From positions 35,677-99,676 of the forward strand of contig CAMDOF010000007.1 in NCBI GenBank assembly GCA_945903465.1: 64,000 nucleotides of DNA, in the 5' to 3' direction. Position numbers and translations under genes: made by a program. Shown in pieces: positions 46,721 to 56,500 of this stretch (within the stretch, counting starts at the first letter, position 1; each line of letters opens with the position of its first letter). The notes under the pieces were generated by a model. The model searched no databases. It was given only the letters and a program-made list of their open reading frames with translations, and was not told the origin of the DNA. The stretch is from Opitutus sp. GAS368 (GTDB taxonomy: Bacteria; Verrucomicrobiota; Verrucomicrobiia; Opitutales; Opitutaceae).

Positions 46721-46900
46721 TTTCCAAGTTGGTGAAGACGACATCTGCGCCGCTGAAATAGCGGCGCGGTGGCGCGACGGACTCAGGCTCGAACGCGCGC
46801 CATTTTTTTCACCAACGCCGGCCCGACCAGCATTACCCGCCGATCACCGCGGTACCCGCCCATCGGCTCCACGGCGGCACCAAGCGCCGCGAGCCCGACC
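46721..46900 (-). pseudogene. CapA-like N-terminal piece fused to AbgT remnant
   Basis: Directly upstream of and in frame with the AbgT part, the minus strand reads FEPESVAPPRRYFSGADVVFTNLETAIA, and one frame away, further upstream, GDRRVMLVGPALVKKM. These resemble the start of PGA_cap/CapA-type exported metallophosphatase-like proteins (GDxxLVGxxLI..., then ADVxFTNLExxI). A frameshift near 46815 separates the two parts. Two unrelated families meeting in frame suggests deletion between two genes. Identification is tentative. Confidence 0.35.
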
Positions 46901-46975
46901 AGCGCTGCGCCCACGCGGAGGCCCAAAAAAACGAACGAAGGATTCACGCGGGCAACGCCGATTGATTAAAACCGC

Positions 46976-47209
46976 TTGGTCAGCTCGGACATACGCCGCG
47001 CGGCCGGGAGGGTCGCCAAAGCCGCGCCTCTGCGCACCGTAAAAAATCAGGTCGTGCACAGTGTCTTGCGCAAGACCCACGGGAATCAGAGCCAGGCCGC
47101 CCGCTTACTCGGGGTGCCCCCCCAGGCGGTGAGCAAGCTGCTCAAACGCACCGGGCCCGCCCGCGCGCGACGGCCAACGAAATCGACCCCTCCAGCCCCG
47201 GCGCCACGA
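46976..47209 (+). pseudogene. Fis-type HTH regulator fragment
   Basis: The frame contains LRTVKNQVVHSVLRKTHGNQ followed by SQAARLLGVPPQAVSKLLKR (about 47035-47155), the C-terminal HTH_8 helix-turn-helix of NtrC-type activators and Fis. Nothing of an AAA+ domain lies upstream. A TTG at 46976 is the only start, and the frame runs on into the opposite-strand gamma-glutamyltransferase gene to 47359, where the sequence stops resembling any family. It is interpreted as a truncated regulator, though a stand-alone small DNA-binding protein is possible. Confidence 0.55.
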
Positions 47210-48958
47210 TCAATAACCCGCGGCCACATTGGTCCGGCGTGGATCCGCATAACCCGAGAGCGTGCCATCACGGTTAAACTCGACGGCATTGACGCCACCA
47301 AAATACCGCCCCGTCCCGGCCGCCTCCGGCAGATTCACCCGCCAGCCGAGCGCTCTTAACGCTACCGCTTCCGCATGCGGAAAAGACTGCTCAGCCTCAA
47401 ACGCCTCGTGGTCCGTCGCCCGCAGCGGGGTCAAGAAATGAAAACGCGTGTCGCCGATCGCCTCCGCCAGCGGACGCCCGAGGGCCAGGCGATCGAGGAG
47501 CACTTGCAATAACGCCGTCGGGATCCGCGAGGACCCGGGAATCCCGATCGCCAATTCCGGTCGACTATCCCGCAGCACAATCGTCGGCCCGATCGTGCTC
47601 CGCGCACGTTTGCCCGGAGCCGCTGCATTGATGCTTTTAAGATCGGTAAACGTAAAATTACTCATCGAATTATTCATGACGACGCCCGTCCCAGGCGGCA
47701 CGACGCCCGCCCCAAAATGCAGGCTTTGCGACTGGGTGGCGCAGACGATATTGCCAGCTCCATCGACGACGATGAAATGCGTCGTGGCGGCCATTGGGCT
47801 CTCGTAAAAGGGCGATACTTCCCCACCCCAGCTCTCGGCCGAATCGTCCGGAACCGGCCACGCTCCGGTCGGGAACGGGTCCACCCTCGAGACTTTTCTG
47901 GATTTCCCCGACTCCGCGCTGGCCGCGGCTCGCAACGCCGCAATCGAATCCGGAGCCAGTAATTTCTCGAAAAGAAACCGCGATTCCGGCGCGTCGCCGA
48001 TCGTGCGGCTCACCCGAGGCGCCACCACCCGCCAGACCCGACCCAGCGTGTGGAGATTGGCCGCCGTGCGCAGCGGACCGCCACCAAAGGTCTCCGTCTC
48101 CAGCACCTTCATGATCGGCAAAAACAAGGCGGCCCCGCTTGCGGGCGGCGGCGCGCAAATCAACGTGTACCCACGAAAAACCATCGTCATCGGCTCAACC
48201 ACTCGCGCCTCGTAGTCAGCAAGGTCCGCCAAGGTCAACACCCCCCCGCCTTTTTCCGATGCGGAGACGATCGCCCCGGCGACCTCGCCCCGATAAAAAC
48301 CGTCCCGCCCCTCCTTCGCTAAAATCTCCATCGTACGAGCGAGATCCGGATTCGCCAGCCGCGTACCCGCCACGGGCAGCTGCCCCTCCGGCAAGTACAG
48401 ACGCGCAATCTCCCGATCGCCCTTGCGCAACTTCTTCTCTTGCTCAGCAAACATTCCCTGCGCCTTTGGCAGAATTAAAAAACCTCGCCGGGCCAAAGCA
48501 ATCGCCGGCTGAATATTTTCGGCCCAAGGTCGCCCGCCCCATTTTTGATGGACCAGCCAAAGACCCGCCGCCAGGCCCGGCACGCACACCGAACCATAGC
48601 CGTAACTGCGATCCTCCTCGGGCCGCTGGCGATACGCTTTCAGGTCCAAGGAGCCCGCCCGATCCATGGCGTCGACGGCAAACGTCCGCCCCGTCTTTGC
48701 CTCAAAAAAAAGCAGCATCAGCTTCCCCCCCAAGCCCGACCCGTACGGCTCGGCCACCCCCACGGCTAAGGAAGTCGCGATCGCCGCATCCACCGCATTC
48801 CCCCCCGCCTGGAGTACGGCGACCCCCGCCGCGACCGCTTCCGGATGCGCCGCGACCACCATCCCATGCTGGGCGGTCACTGGCTTAACCAGCACCGGCC
48901 CGCTCGCCCGCAAGGCAAACGACCATGTCAGTAAGAAAAATAACGAAACGAATTTCAC
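47210..48958 (-). CDS. ggt: Gamma-glutamyltransferase
   Basis: 582 residues with a signal peptide (MKFVSLFFLLTWSFALRASG). Family motifs: GMVVAAHPEAVAAGVAVLQAGGNAVDAAIA, AEPYGSGLGGKLMLL, PPPASGAALFLPIM, the autocleavage/catalytic Thr in MAATTHFIVVDGAGN, MNNSMSNF and the PGSSRIPTALLQ block. It matures into two subunits in the periplasm and hydrolyses or transfers gamma-glutamyl groups, for example of glutathione. The usual GGIGGGGF-type and DxxE residues vary slightly. The 3' end overlaps the Fis fragment on the opposite strand. Confidence 0.92.
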   Translation of the reverse strand: MKFVSLFFLLTWSFALRASGPVLVKPVTAQHGMVVAAHPEAVAAGVAVLQAGGNAVDAAIATSLAVGVAEPYGSGLGGKLMLLFFEAKTGRTFAVDAMDRAGSLDLKAYRQRPEEDRSYGYGSVCVPGLAAGLWLVHQKWGGRPWAENIQPAIALARRGFLILPKAQGMFAEQEKKLRKGDREIARLYLPEGQLPVAGTRLANPDLARTMEILAKEGRDGFYRGEVAGAIVSASEKGGGVLTLADLADYEARVVEPMTMVFRGYTLICAPPPASGAALFLPIMKVLETETFGGGPLRTAANLHTLGRVWRVVAPRVSRTIGDAPESRFLFEKLLAPDSIAALRAAASAESGKSRKVSRVDPFPTGAWPVPDDSAESWGGEVSPFYESPMAATTHFIVVDGAGNIVCATQSQSLHFGAGVVPPGTGVVMNNSMSNFTFTDLKSINAAAPGKRARSTIGPTIVLRDSRPELAIGIPGSSRIPTALLQVLLDRLALGRPLAEAIGDTRFHFLTPLRATDHEAFEAEQSFPHAEAVALRALGWRVNLPEAAGTGRYFGGVNAVEFNRDGTLSGYADPRRTNVAAGY

Positions 48959-49246
48959 GATCGATCACCGTGTCTTAGCCGGGCTGGGCTTGGAAAGCTC
49001 CAAAGCAACCCCACCGGGCCGCGCAGACGATTTTGCCGCCGCTCCGACCGCACCCCTCCGAGACACTCGCCGCCCGGACCCATTTAAAAACGACCCGCTT
49101 CTCGAAGACCGCGACGGGGCGGCCCCGCGGGCCCGGGCGCTTTATTCCCAAAAATCACGCGCGTGGCCGACGGAAAAATCACGGTGGACAGCTTGGTCGT
49201 CTTTAGCCGTGCGCTGCCTCGCCTGAACGTGTCAGGCTCGGTCGCC

Positions 49247-50437
49247 ATGCCGTCTCCTGCCGCCCTCGAACGTTTCCTCAACCACCTCCGCGATGCGCTC
49301 ACCGATGGGACGCTCGTTAAATTGACGCTGGGGAAACCGCGGGCCGGCCAGGACGATCTGCAGAACATTTTCGTACGCCCCGTCCTACTAAAAACCGGAC
49401 CGCACTACGCGTTCGTGTGGCGCTATCCGACCCGCGATATCACGAAGAATCATCCGGCGGCGACCGCCCTCGCCGAACTCAGGGCGCTGCTTACGGAACG
49501 TTTTTTCGACGCCCATTTATTCACAACCAACCAAGCCTTTCAGTTTGCCGCCCAGCTCGACGGCACCGCGCGCCTGAAAACCAACCTTCCGCCGCAGCCG
49601 CCGGCCCCGTCCGCCCCCGGCCATGACCGGCCGAAAGCGCACGTCATCCCAGCCGAGGCGCCTTGGCTCTATGCGCTCAACGTCACCAATGAGCACGGCA
49701 AACCGCGCGAGGGGATGGCGGACAAATTCCGGCAGATTCAGAAGTTTGCCGAGCTGCTCAGTCACCTGCTCGCCGAGAGCGCACTGCCCACCGATCGCCC
49801 TCTCACGATCGCCGATATGGGCAGCGGCAAGGGCTACCTCACCTTCGCCGTGGCCGCGCTGCTCGGCGAACGCGCCCGTATCCAAGGAGTCGAGACGCGG
49901 CCCGAACTCGTCGAACTGTGCAACCGCATCGCCCGCGCCCAACCGTTCGCCCCTTACCTTACCTTTACCGCCGGCCACATCGCCGACGTGCCGGTCACCC
50001 CATGCGATGTCCTGATCGCTTTGCACGCCTGCGATACCGCCACCGACGACGCGCTGGCCCGCGGCCTCGCGGCCGGCGCCCAACTCCTGCTCGTGGCGCC
50101 ATGCTGCCAGAAAGAACTGCGCCGCCAACTGACCGCGCCCCCCGTCTTCGCCGACGCCCTCCGCCATGGTATTTTTCAAGAGCGGCACGCGGAATTTGTG
50201 ACCGACGCCCTCCGCGCACAACTGCTGGAATGGGCGGGCTATCGCACCAAGGTATTTGAATTTATCTCCACCGCACACACCGCAAAAAACTTAATGATCG
50301 CCGCCCACCAGACCGCCCCGCGGGGAACCGCGACCGACGCCCTCGCCGGTCGCATCCGCGCGTTCGCCCGCTTTTATGGAATTCGCGAGCAACAGCTGGC
50401 CAAACACCTGGGATTTGATTTGGTCGCTCCCCAATGA
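49247..50437 (+). CDS. METTL25/RRNAD1-like methyltransferase (Methyltransf_32)
   Basis: About 396 residues from ATG 49247 (MPSPAALERFLNHLRDAL); GTG 49163 would add 28 atypical residues. The N-terminal half (VKLTLGKPR, QDDLQNIFVRPV, YAFVWRYPTRDITKNHP) is a conserved bacterial extension. The SAM domain has ADMGSGKGYLTFAVA, the acid GVETRPELVELCN, LIALHACDTATDDAL and LLVAPCCQKELRRQL, the HACD and PCC pattern typical of Methyltransf_32. Eukaryotic relatives modify ribosome components; the bacterial target is unknown. Its stop overlaps the ATG of the Rsm22-like gene, so the two are translationally coupled. Confidence 0.8.
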   Translation: MPSPAALERFLNHLRDALTDGTLVKLTLGKPRAGQDDLQNIFVRPVLLKTGPHYAFVWRYPTRDITKNHPAATALAELRALLTERFFDAHLFTTNQAFQFAAQLDGTARLKTNLPPQPPAPSAPGHDRPKAHVIPAEAPWLYALNVTNEHGKPREGMADKFRQIQKFAELLSHLLAESALPTDRPLTIADMGSGKGYLTFAVAALLGERARIQGVETRPELVELCNRIARAQPFAPYLTFTAGHIADVPVTPCDVLIALHACDTATDDALARGLAAGAQLLLVAPCCQKELRRQLTAPPVFADALRHGIFQERHAEFVTDALRAQLLEWAGYRTKVFEFISTAHTAKNLMIAAHQTAPRGTATDALAGRIRAFARFYGIREQQLAKHLGFDLVAPQ

Positions 50438-51483
50438 ACTGGGAAGAACTTGATTGGCACGTCCTCGACCGCCTGCGCCAGCACTTTTTGCGCGGGTCGG
50501 CGGCAGAGGGCCCTTACTGGTCAACCGCGGCGGACCTCGCAAACTACGACTTCACCTATGGGGCGCGCATCGCTTGGAAATGGGATCACGTCTTGCGCGA
50601 GTCGCGGCTGCGCGGGTGGCAGCCGGCAAAATCCGTCCGCACCGTCTTCGACTGGGGGTGCGGCAGTGGCGTCGCCGCCCGCCGCGTCCTCACCTTTTTC
50701 GGAGCCGAAGCCTTCGACGCCCTCACCGTCTGGGACCATTCATCGCTGGCCTGTGATTTCGCCGTCCAAGCCGCCCGGCAATCCTTCCCGTCCCTGCAGG
50801 TCGACACCGCCACCCCGGCCCTCCTCACCAGCACCGATCCCATCGGACTCCTCATCGTCAGCCACGTGCTCAACGAGCTCAGCCCAGTGGCCCTGGCGGA
50901 ACTTCAGGTCCTCATCCAAAGGGCCGCCGCCGTCATCTGGGTGGAGCCGGGTACGCGCGCCGTCAGCCGACAATTGGCGGACCTGCACGCCGATCTCCGC
51001 ACCGTCTTTTCGGTCGTCGCGCCGTGTACTCATGCGCAAAGCTGCCCCATGCTCGCGCCTGAAAACGAGCGGCACTGGTGCCATTTTTTCGCACCGCCCC
51101 CGGCAGAAATCTTCGCCAATTCTCATTGGGTTAAATTCGGGCAGCGGGCCGGGATTGATCTCCGCAGTTTACCCTACGCCTTCCTCGCGTTGGACCGCAC
51201 CCAACCGAAAAAATCCGCCGACGGCTACTCCCGCGTGATCGGTCGCGTCGAGCATTTTAAACCCTACGCCCGCCTGCTGAATTGCGATGACACCGGCCTG
51301 CACGAACTCGAACTGGCCAAGCGCGCCGATCCCACGCTGTTCAAACAACTCGAACGGTCCAAGGCCCCCCTCGTTTACCGCTGGCAACGCGAGGGTGCGA
51401 AGTTACTCGGCGGAGAAGCCCTGACCGAACCCTTCAGCGCTGCCGCGCCGCCATCGAGCCCACCAGACGATCTGGCCATCTAG
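50434..51483 (+). CDS. Rsm22/METTL17-like methyltransferase with Fe-S cysteines
   Basis: 349 residues. The SAM motif is TVFDWGCGSGVAARRVL, followed by LLIVSHVLNELSP and VIWVEPGTRAVS. The Rsm22 cysteine cluster is present: APCTHAQSCPML, then HWCHFF, and a fourth Cys in RLLNCDD; in METTL17 the four equivalent cysteines bind a [4Fe-4S] cluster. In mitochondria the family is needed for small-subunit rRNA maturation; the bacterial substrate is unknown. The ATG overlaps the stop of the preceding methyltransferase by four bases. Confidence 0.82.
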   Translation: MNWEELDWHVLDRLRQHFLRGSAAEGPYWSTAADLANYDFTYGARIAWKWDHVLRESRLRGWQPAKSVRTVFDWGCGSGVAARRVLTFFGAEAFDALTVWDHSSLACDFAVQAARQSFPSLQVDTATPALLTSTDPIGLLIVSHVLNELSPVALAELQVLIQRAAAVIWVEPGTRAVSRQLADLHADLRTVFSVVAPCTHAQSCPMLAPENERHWCHFFAPPPAEIFANSHWVKFGQRAGIDLRSLPYAFLALDRTQPKKSADGYSRVIGRVEHFKPYARLLNCDDTGLHELELAKRADPTLFKQLERSKAPLVYRWQREGAKLLGGEALTEPFSAAAPPSSPPDDLAI

Positions 51484-51507
51484 CGACCGGTCGCGCCTCC
51501 GCTCGCC

Positions 51508-51620
51508 CCGCACCGCGCCAACGGGCCGGCTCGCCCCAACTCCGCGCACCACGCCAACGGGCCGGCTCGCCCAACTCCGCGCACCGCGCCAACGGGCCGG
51601 CTCGGCCCAACTCCGCGCTG
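51508..51620. repeat. 35-36-bp tandem repeat, three copies
   Basis: GCCAACGGGCCGGCTCG begins at 51517, 51553 and 51588, each followed by a CCCAACTCCGCGC segment. One copy has lost a base. It starts 25 bp after the stop of the Rsm22-like gene. Confidence 0.9.
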
Positions 51621-51910
51621 TATCCACATAAAACCGACTGGCGAGGGCCGGAGAGCTCACGCACGTTAGCCCAGCATGGCCGGGCGCAGGCTTTACCTGC
51701 AGGCCACCGGGGAGATCGGGCGCACCGCCCGGAGCCACTCGCGGCCTTCGCCTCTCCCATCCCCGGGCCAGCACGCGATCGGCCCCACGGAATCCCCCGC
51801 GCCTCACCGCTCGCGGCCAAGACACCCGACTCCGCCACCGCCACCCCACGAGCGCGACTTTGATTCCATGGACATCCGCGCGCCGCCGAAGACAGCGGTG
51901 CCACCGCCCA
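51621..51910. other. Intergenic between convergent genes, no gene recognised
   Basis: A GC-rich 290-bp stretch framed by two different tandem repeats, in a 609-bp gap between two convergent genes. No terminator or RNA fold was recognised. Confidence 0.4.
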
Positions 51911-52069
51911 CGCTCACCCCCGCGTCGCCGGCCACCACCCACGACGCTCGCGGCCACCGCCCACGCTCACCCCCGCGTCGCCGGCCACCACCCACGACGC
52001 TCGCGGCCACCACCCACGCTCACCCGCGCGTCGCCGGCCACCACCCACGACGCTCGCGGCCACCCCAAA
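51911..52069. repeat. 53-bp tandem repeat, three copies
   Basis: Units start at 51911, 51964 and 52017 with CGCTCACC and share CGTCGCCGGCCACCACCC followed by ACGACGCTCGCGGCCACC. The period 53 is not a multiple of three, which argues against a coding repeat. It lies just downstream of the stop of the DUF1501 gene at 52093. Confidence 0.9.
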
Positions 52070-52092
52070 CTTCCGAGGACCGCGAACGGGGA

Positions 52093-53577
52093 TCAGGCCA
52101 GCAGCGCCTTCACGACGTGGCCATGGACATCGGTGAGCCGGTAGCGACGACCCTGAAACTTGTACGTCAGCCGCTCGTGATCGACGCCAAATAAATGCAA
52201 GATCGTCGCGTGGAGATCGTGAATGTGGACGCCATCGCTGGCGACGTTGTAGCCATATTCATCGGTCTCGCCGTGGGTGACCCCGGGTTTCACGCCACCT
52301 CCGGCCATCCAAATTGAAAAACAACGGGGGTGGTGATCGCGGCCGAAGCTGGTCGCGGTCATCTGGCCTTGGCAATAATTGGTGCGACCAAATTCGCCGC
52401 CCCAAACCACGAGGGTATCGGCCAACATTCCGCGGGCCTTGAGATCGGCCACGAGGGCCGCGGCGGCTTGGTCCGTCTGCAGGCACTCCCGCTTGATCGC
52501 ACCGGGTAATCCGCCGTGATGATCCCAATCCTGATGGTACAGCTGGATAAATTTCACCCCGCGTTCGGCGAGGCGGCGCGCGAGGAGACAGTTGGCGGCG
52601 AACGAGCCTGGTTGGCGCGCATCCGGGCCGTAAGCATCGACGACATGCGCCGGCTCGTCCTTCAGATCAGTCACCTCAGGGACGCTCGTCTGCAGGTTGA
52701 AAGCCATTTCATAATTGGCGATGCGCGCGGAGATTTCTGCATCGGGCGTGCCGGCAAATTGGTGCTCATGCAACTCGCGCAGACGATCAAGCGCGAGACG
52801 CCGATTCTCGGTTGAAACGCCCGCCGGATTACCGAGATAAAGCACCGGATCGGGCCCTGAGCGAAAGCGCACGCCCTGATGTTTCGCCGGGAGAAAGCCG
52901 GCGCCCCAAAGATGCGACATGAGCGGCTGCCCTTTTTTGTCCTTCGTAATGAGGACGACGAACGACGGGAGGTTTTCGTTGGCGCTGCCGAGACCGTAGT
53001 CGAGCCAAGAGCCGAAACTGGGCCGCCCCGGAATCTGGGAGCCGGTCTGCATGAACGTAACGCCCGGCCCATGATTAATCGATTCAGTGTGCATCGAGCG
53101 AATGATGCACAGGTCATCGGCGATTTTCGCGGTGTGCGGGAGCAGGTCGCTCAGCCAAGCGCCGCTGCGCCCATGTTGCGAAAACTTAAAAGGGGAACCC
53201 GCGAGGGGAATGGAACTTTGGTTACCCGACATCCCGGTGAGGCGCTGGCCACCGCGGACGCTCGCGGGCAACTGTTCACCGTGGCGTTGATTCAGGAGTG
53301 GTTTATAGTCGTAGAGGTCGAGTTGCGAGGGCCCGCCTGATTGAAAAAGATAAATGATGCGCTTGGCCTTGGGTGCAAAGTGCGGGAGGCCGGCGAGCAC
53401 GTCACCCGCAGGCCCGGGGGTCGCGGCGCCGGCCTTGCTCCCGAGCAGATCGGCGAGGGCGATACCGCCGAGCCCGAGCGCGAGACGGTTGAGGCACTCG
53501 CGGCGGCTCATCGAAAACCACGGGGCGTAACCCGTGCAGAGCGGCGGCGAGGAGAGGGGGGGCGACATGGCGGGCAT
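52093..53577 (-). CDS. DUF1501 Tat-exported protein, second copy
   Basis: 494 residues. A twin-arginine signal (SRRECLNRLALGLGGIALADLLG) follows a 22-residue N-terminal extension. The core has IIYLFQSGGPSQLDLYDYKP, MHTESINHGPGVTFMQTG, GSWLDYGLGSANENLPSFVVL, DTLVVWGGEFGRTNYCQG and GRDHHPRCFSIWMAGGGVKPGVTHGETDEYGY, the full canonical DUF1501 set, and HDLHATILHLFGVDHERLTYKFQGR near the end. It is an alkaline-phosphatase-fold protein of unknown activity. Its ATG overlaps the stop of the upstream PSCyt gene, so the pair is coupled. Confidence 0.9.
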   Translation of the reverse strand: MPAMSPPLSSPPLCTGYAPWFSMSRRECLNRLALGLGGIALADLLGSKAGAATPGPAGDVLAGLPHFAPKAKRIIYLFQSGGPSQLDLYDYKPLLNQRHGEQLPASVRGGQRLTGMSGNQSSIPLAGSPFKFSQHGRSGAWLSDLLPHTAKIADDLCIIRSMHTESINHGPGVTFMQTGSQIPGRPSFGSWLDYGLGSANENLPSFVVLITKDKKGQPLMSHLWGAGFLPAKHQGVRFRSGPDPVLYLGNPAGVSTENRRLALDRLRELHEHQFAGTPDAEISARIANYEMAFNLQTSVPEVTDLKDEPAHVVDAYGPDARQPGSFAANCLLARRLAERGVKFIQLYHQDWDHHGGLPGAIKRECLQTDQAAAALVADLKARGMLADTLVVWGGEFGRTNYCQGQMTATSFGRDHHPRCFSIWMAGGGVKPGVTHGETDEYGYNVASDGVHIHDLHATILHLFGVDHERLTYKFQGRRYRLTDVHGHVVKALLA

Positions 53578-56500
53578 CAGCGTTTCACGGCAAAGGCATC
53601 GTGGTTCATGAGCGTATTGACGAGAATCGCCGTCGCCGCAATTTCCGGAGCGGGCAGAGCGGCGTCAACGGGAGTCGCGCCGATCGCGAGATGCCCGGTG
53701 GCCTCTCCGGGGTGCGCGCGAAACCAGGCCAGTTGTTCCGCAAAGAGTCGGCCGAGAATTTTTTGCTCAGCCGCATCGGGAGCGCGTGAGGTGAGCTCGC
53801 GGAAGGCCGCGGCGACCAGCGCCACCGGCTGGTCCGCGTAGGCGCGGTGAAGTTTTTCGGCGAGGACGCGGGCGGCCTCGACGAATTGCGGGCCATTGAG
53901 CAGGACGAGCGCTTGGAGGGAAGTATTCGTCGTATCGCGGCGAGCCACGCACACGACGCGTTTGGGCACGTCGAAGGCCTCCAGCATCGGGGCGGGGCCG
54001 GTCCGGCGCCAAAACGTGTAGACGCTCCGGCGGTAGAGGTCCGCTCCTTTGCCGACGGGCGCCGGCTTAAAAGATTCTGGCAGGTCGTAGGTATTCACCG
54101 GCGGACCGCCGATTTTTTCTACCAGCAACCCGCTCGCCGCGAGCGCGTGGTCGCGAATCATCTCAGCGGGGAGGCGATGGCGCGGACCGCGGGCGAGCCA
54201 AGTATTTTCCGGATCATCACTCATGGTCGCCAAGGGGGCGAAGCTGCGTTGGCGATAAGTTTGCGAAAGCACGATCGTCTTGAGCAGGGCTTTCACATCC
54301 CAACCCGAGCGGATAAATTCTCCGGCGAGCCAATCGAGCAGCGCCGGATATTCAGCGCGGTGACCTTGGCTACCGAAGTCGTCCGGCGTTTTTACGAGAC
54401 CCACGCCGAAGAGGGATTGCCAAAAGCGATTGACGGTCACGCGCGCGAGTAGCGGATGGCGAGGGTCGGTGAGCCAACGGGCGAGCCCGAGGCGATTGCG
54501 CGGTTGGTCGGCTGGGAAAGCGGGTAAGACCGCCGGTGTATCCGGCCGAACCTCCGCCCCGCGCTGATCATATTCACCACGCTTGAGAATGTAGGCAGGC
54601 TTCGGCGCCGGCAGTTCCCGCATCACCATGATTTCCTTGGCCTCGTCCGCGAGCTTGGTTTGCACCGCGCGCGCCGCCCCCAGCGTGGCAAGTTGCGCGC
54701 GGTACGGCTCATCATAATTCGCAAGGTAGGTCTCGTAGCGGGCGCCTTCGGTCGCGGCCGCCACCGGCGCGGTCCCATCGCCGGGCCCACCGACCTCGCG
54801 AATTTCGAGTGGCGTGAGCTCGCGAGCGAAGACGCGCAGATCATCGACCAACCCGCCCTTGAACCCGCGGTCCCGGAAGCGTTCGCCAAGCGCAATCGTA
54901 TCGCCACCACCACCCGTAATATCTTTCGTCAAGTGATCGCGGATGATTTCCGTCGGCACCGCCTGACCATTAATGAAGATCCCGAGACCAGCGGCACGGC
55001 TGGAACCGTCATTGGTCACGGTGAGGTGGATCCACTCGTTGAGCGGCAGTGGGGCGAGCGCGCGAATGGAAATCGCATCGCCGGGCCAGAAATGAATGAG
55101 CGACCATTTCGCACGGCCCTCCTCGATCAGTAACTCATACCCGCGGCTCGCGGCATCCGTCCACGCGCGCGAACGATGGAGCACCACCGCGCGCGCTTTT
55201 ACATCGGGCGTCTGGATCCAGAGCGAGATCGTGAAAGGCTCATGCCGGTGGAAGTTACCGACCATCGTATTGACGGCGTGGTCGCCGGAGAGGCGCAACG
55301 CCTGGCCATGACCGCTGCGACCGGGCACAGATTCACTTTCCTTGGTCGCGGCAGCATAGTCGTCGCCCTTGAGCCGGTTCGCAAAACGACCGGCGTCGGC
55401 CGCTTTTTCTTCGCGCGGAGTTACTGCGGTTACAACCGGCACCACCGGCGGAGGCGCCGGCGCGAGCGCAGTGGCGGCCACCTCAGCGAGCGCAGGGCGA
55501 GCCGCGCCGGCGGTCGGGAGGATGCTTGGCGCGGTGACCGCGGTGACCGCATCCGCCACGACGGCAACGGGCCCGGGGACGACCGCAAGCGCGGTGGCGG
55601 GCTCAGGTTCGCGCGGCGGCGCCACCGTCACGAGGCCGACCGCGGCCGATTTTTTCTTGGGTGCGACGGGGGCCTTGAGCGGGAGCGGCGTGGTATCGCG
55701 CCGGTCGAAATCAAAGTGCGCGATCTCCCCCGCGATCACGCTCGATTTATCGTCGGCCGCCGATGAGCCGAGCCACGCCACGAAGGCCGCGCGGCGCGTC
55801 GTGCGGAGATTCGCGAGTTGGGCGGCAGCGTCTTCGACCGCCCCGGTGGCAGCGGCGAAGGCCGCCTGATGCGTCGCGTCGGGCAACCACATCGCCGGCG
55901 TCGGCGCCGATGGCGTGAAAAACGAGTATAGACCAGCCTCGTCTATGTTTTGAAAAAAGGCGGCGAGGGCGTAAAAATCTTTCTGAGGAAGCGGATCAAA
56001 TTTGTGATCATGGCAGCGGCAGCACTCAAGCGTGAGCCCTAAAAAGGCAGTGCCAAAGGTCGTCACGCGGTCGTTCACGTAGTTGATGCGATACTCTTCC
56101 TCGACCGAGCCACCCTCACTTTCTTGCGGGTGCAGCCGATTAAACGCGGTCGCCAGCACCTGCTCGCCCGTGGCCTTCGGCAAAAGATCTCCGGCGAGCT
56201 GCCACGTGACAAATTTATCCCAAGTGAGGTTTTTATTAAAGGCCTCGATCACCCAGTCGCGCCACGGCCACATCGCGCGCTCGCGGTCCACCTGAAACCC
56301 AAAGCTGTCAGCGTAGCGCGCGACATCCAGCCAATCGGTCGCCATGCGCTCGCCATAGCGCGGGGAGGCCAGTAAGCGATCCACGACTTTCGCCACGGCG
56401 TCGGGCGAACGATCATCGATAAACGCATCGACTTCAGCGAGCGCCGGCGGCAGCCCCGTCAGGTCAAAAGAGAGGCGACGAATGAGGGTAACGCGATCGG

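Noticed and set aside
46976..47359. Full 127-residue plus-strand protein
   Set aside because: Only the HTH part resembles a protein family; the rest is antisense to the end of the gamma-glutamyltransferase gene.
51911..52069. CRISPR-like array
   Set aside because: Direct tandem repeat without spacers, no cas genes anywhere in the window.
55369..55869. Ala/Thr/Gly-rich plus-strand frame
   Set aside because: Antisense to the low-complexity linker of the PSCyt-LamG protein.
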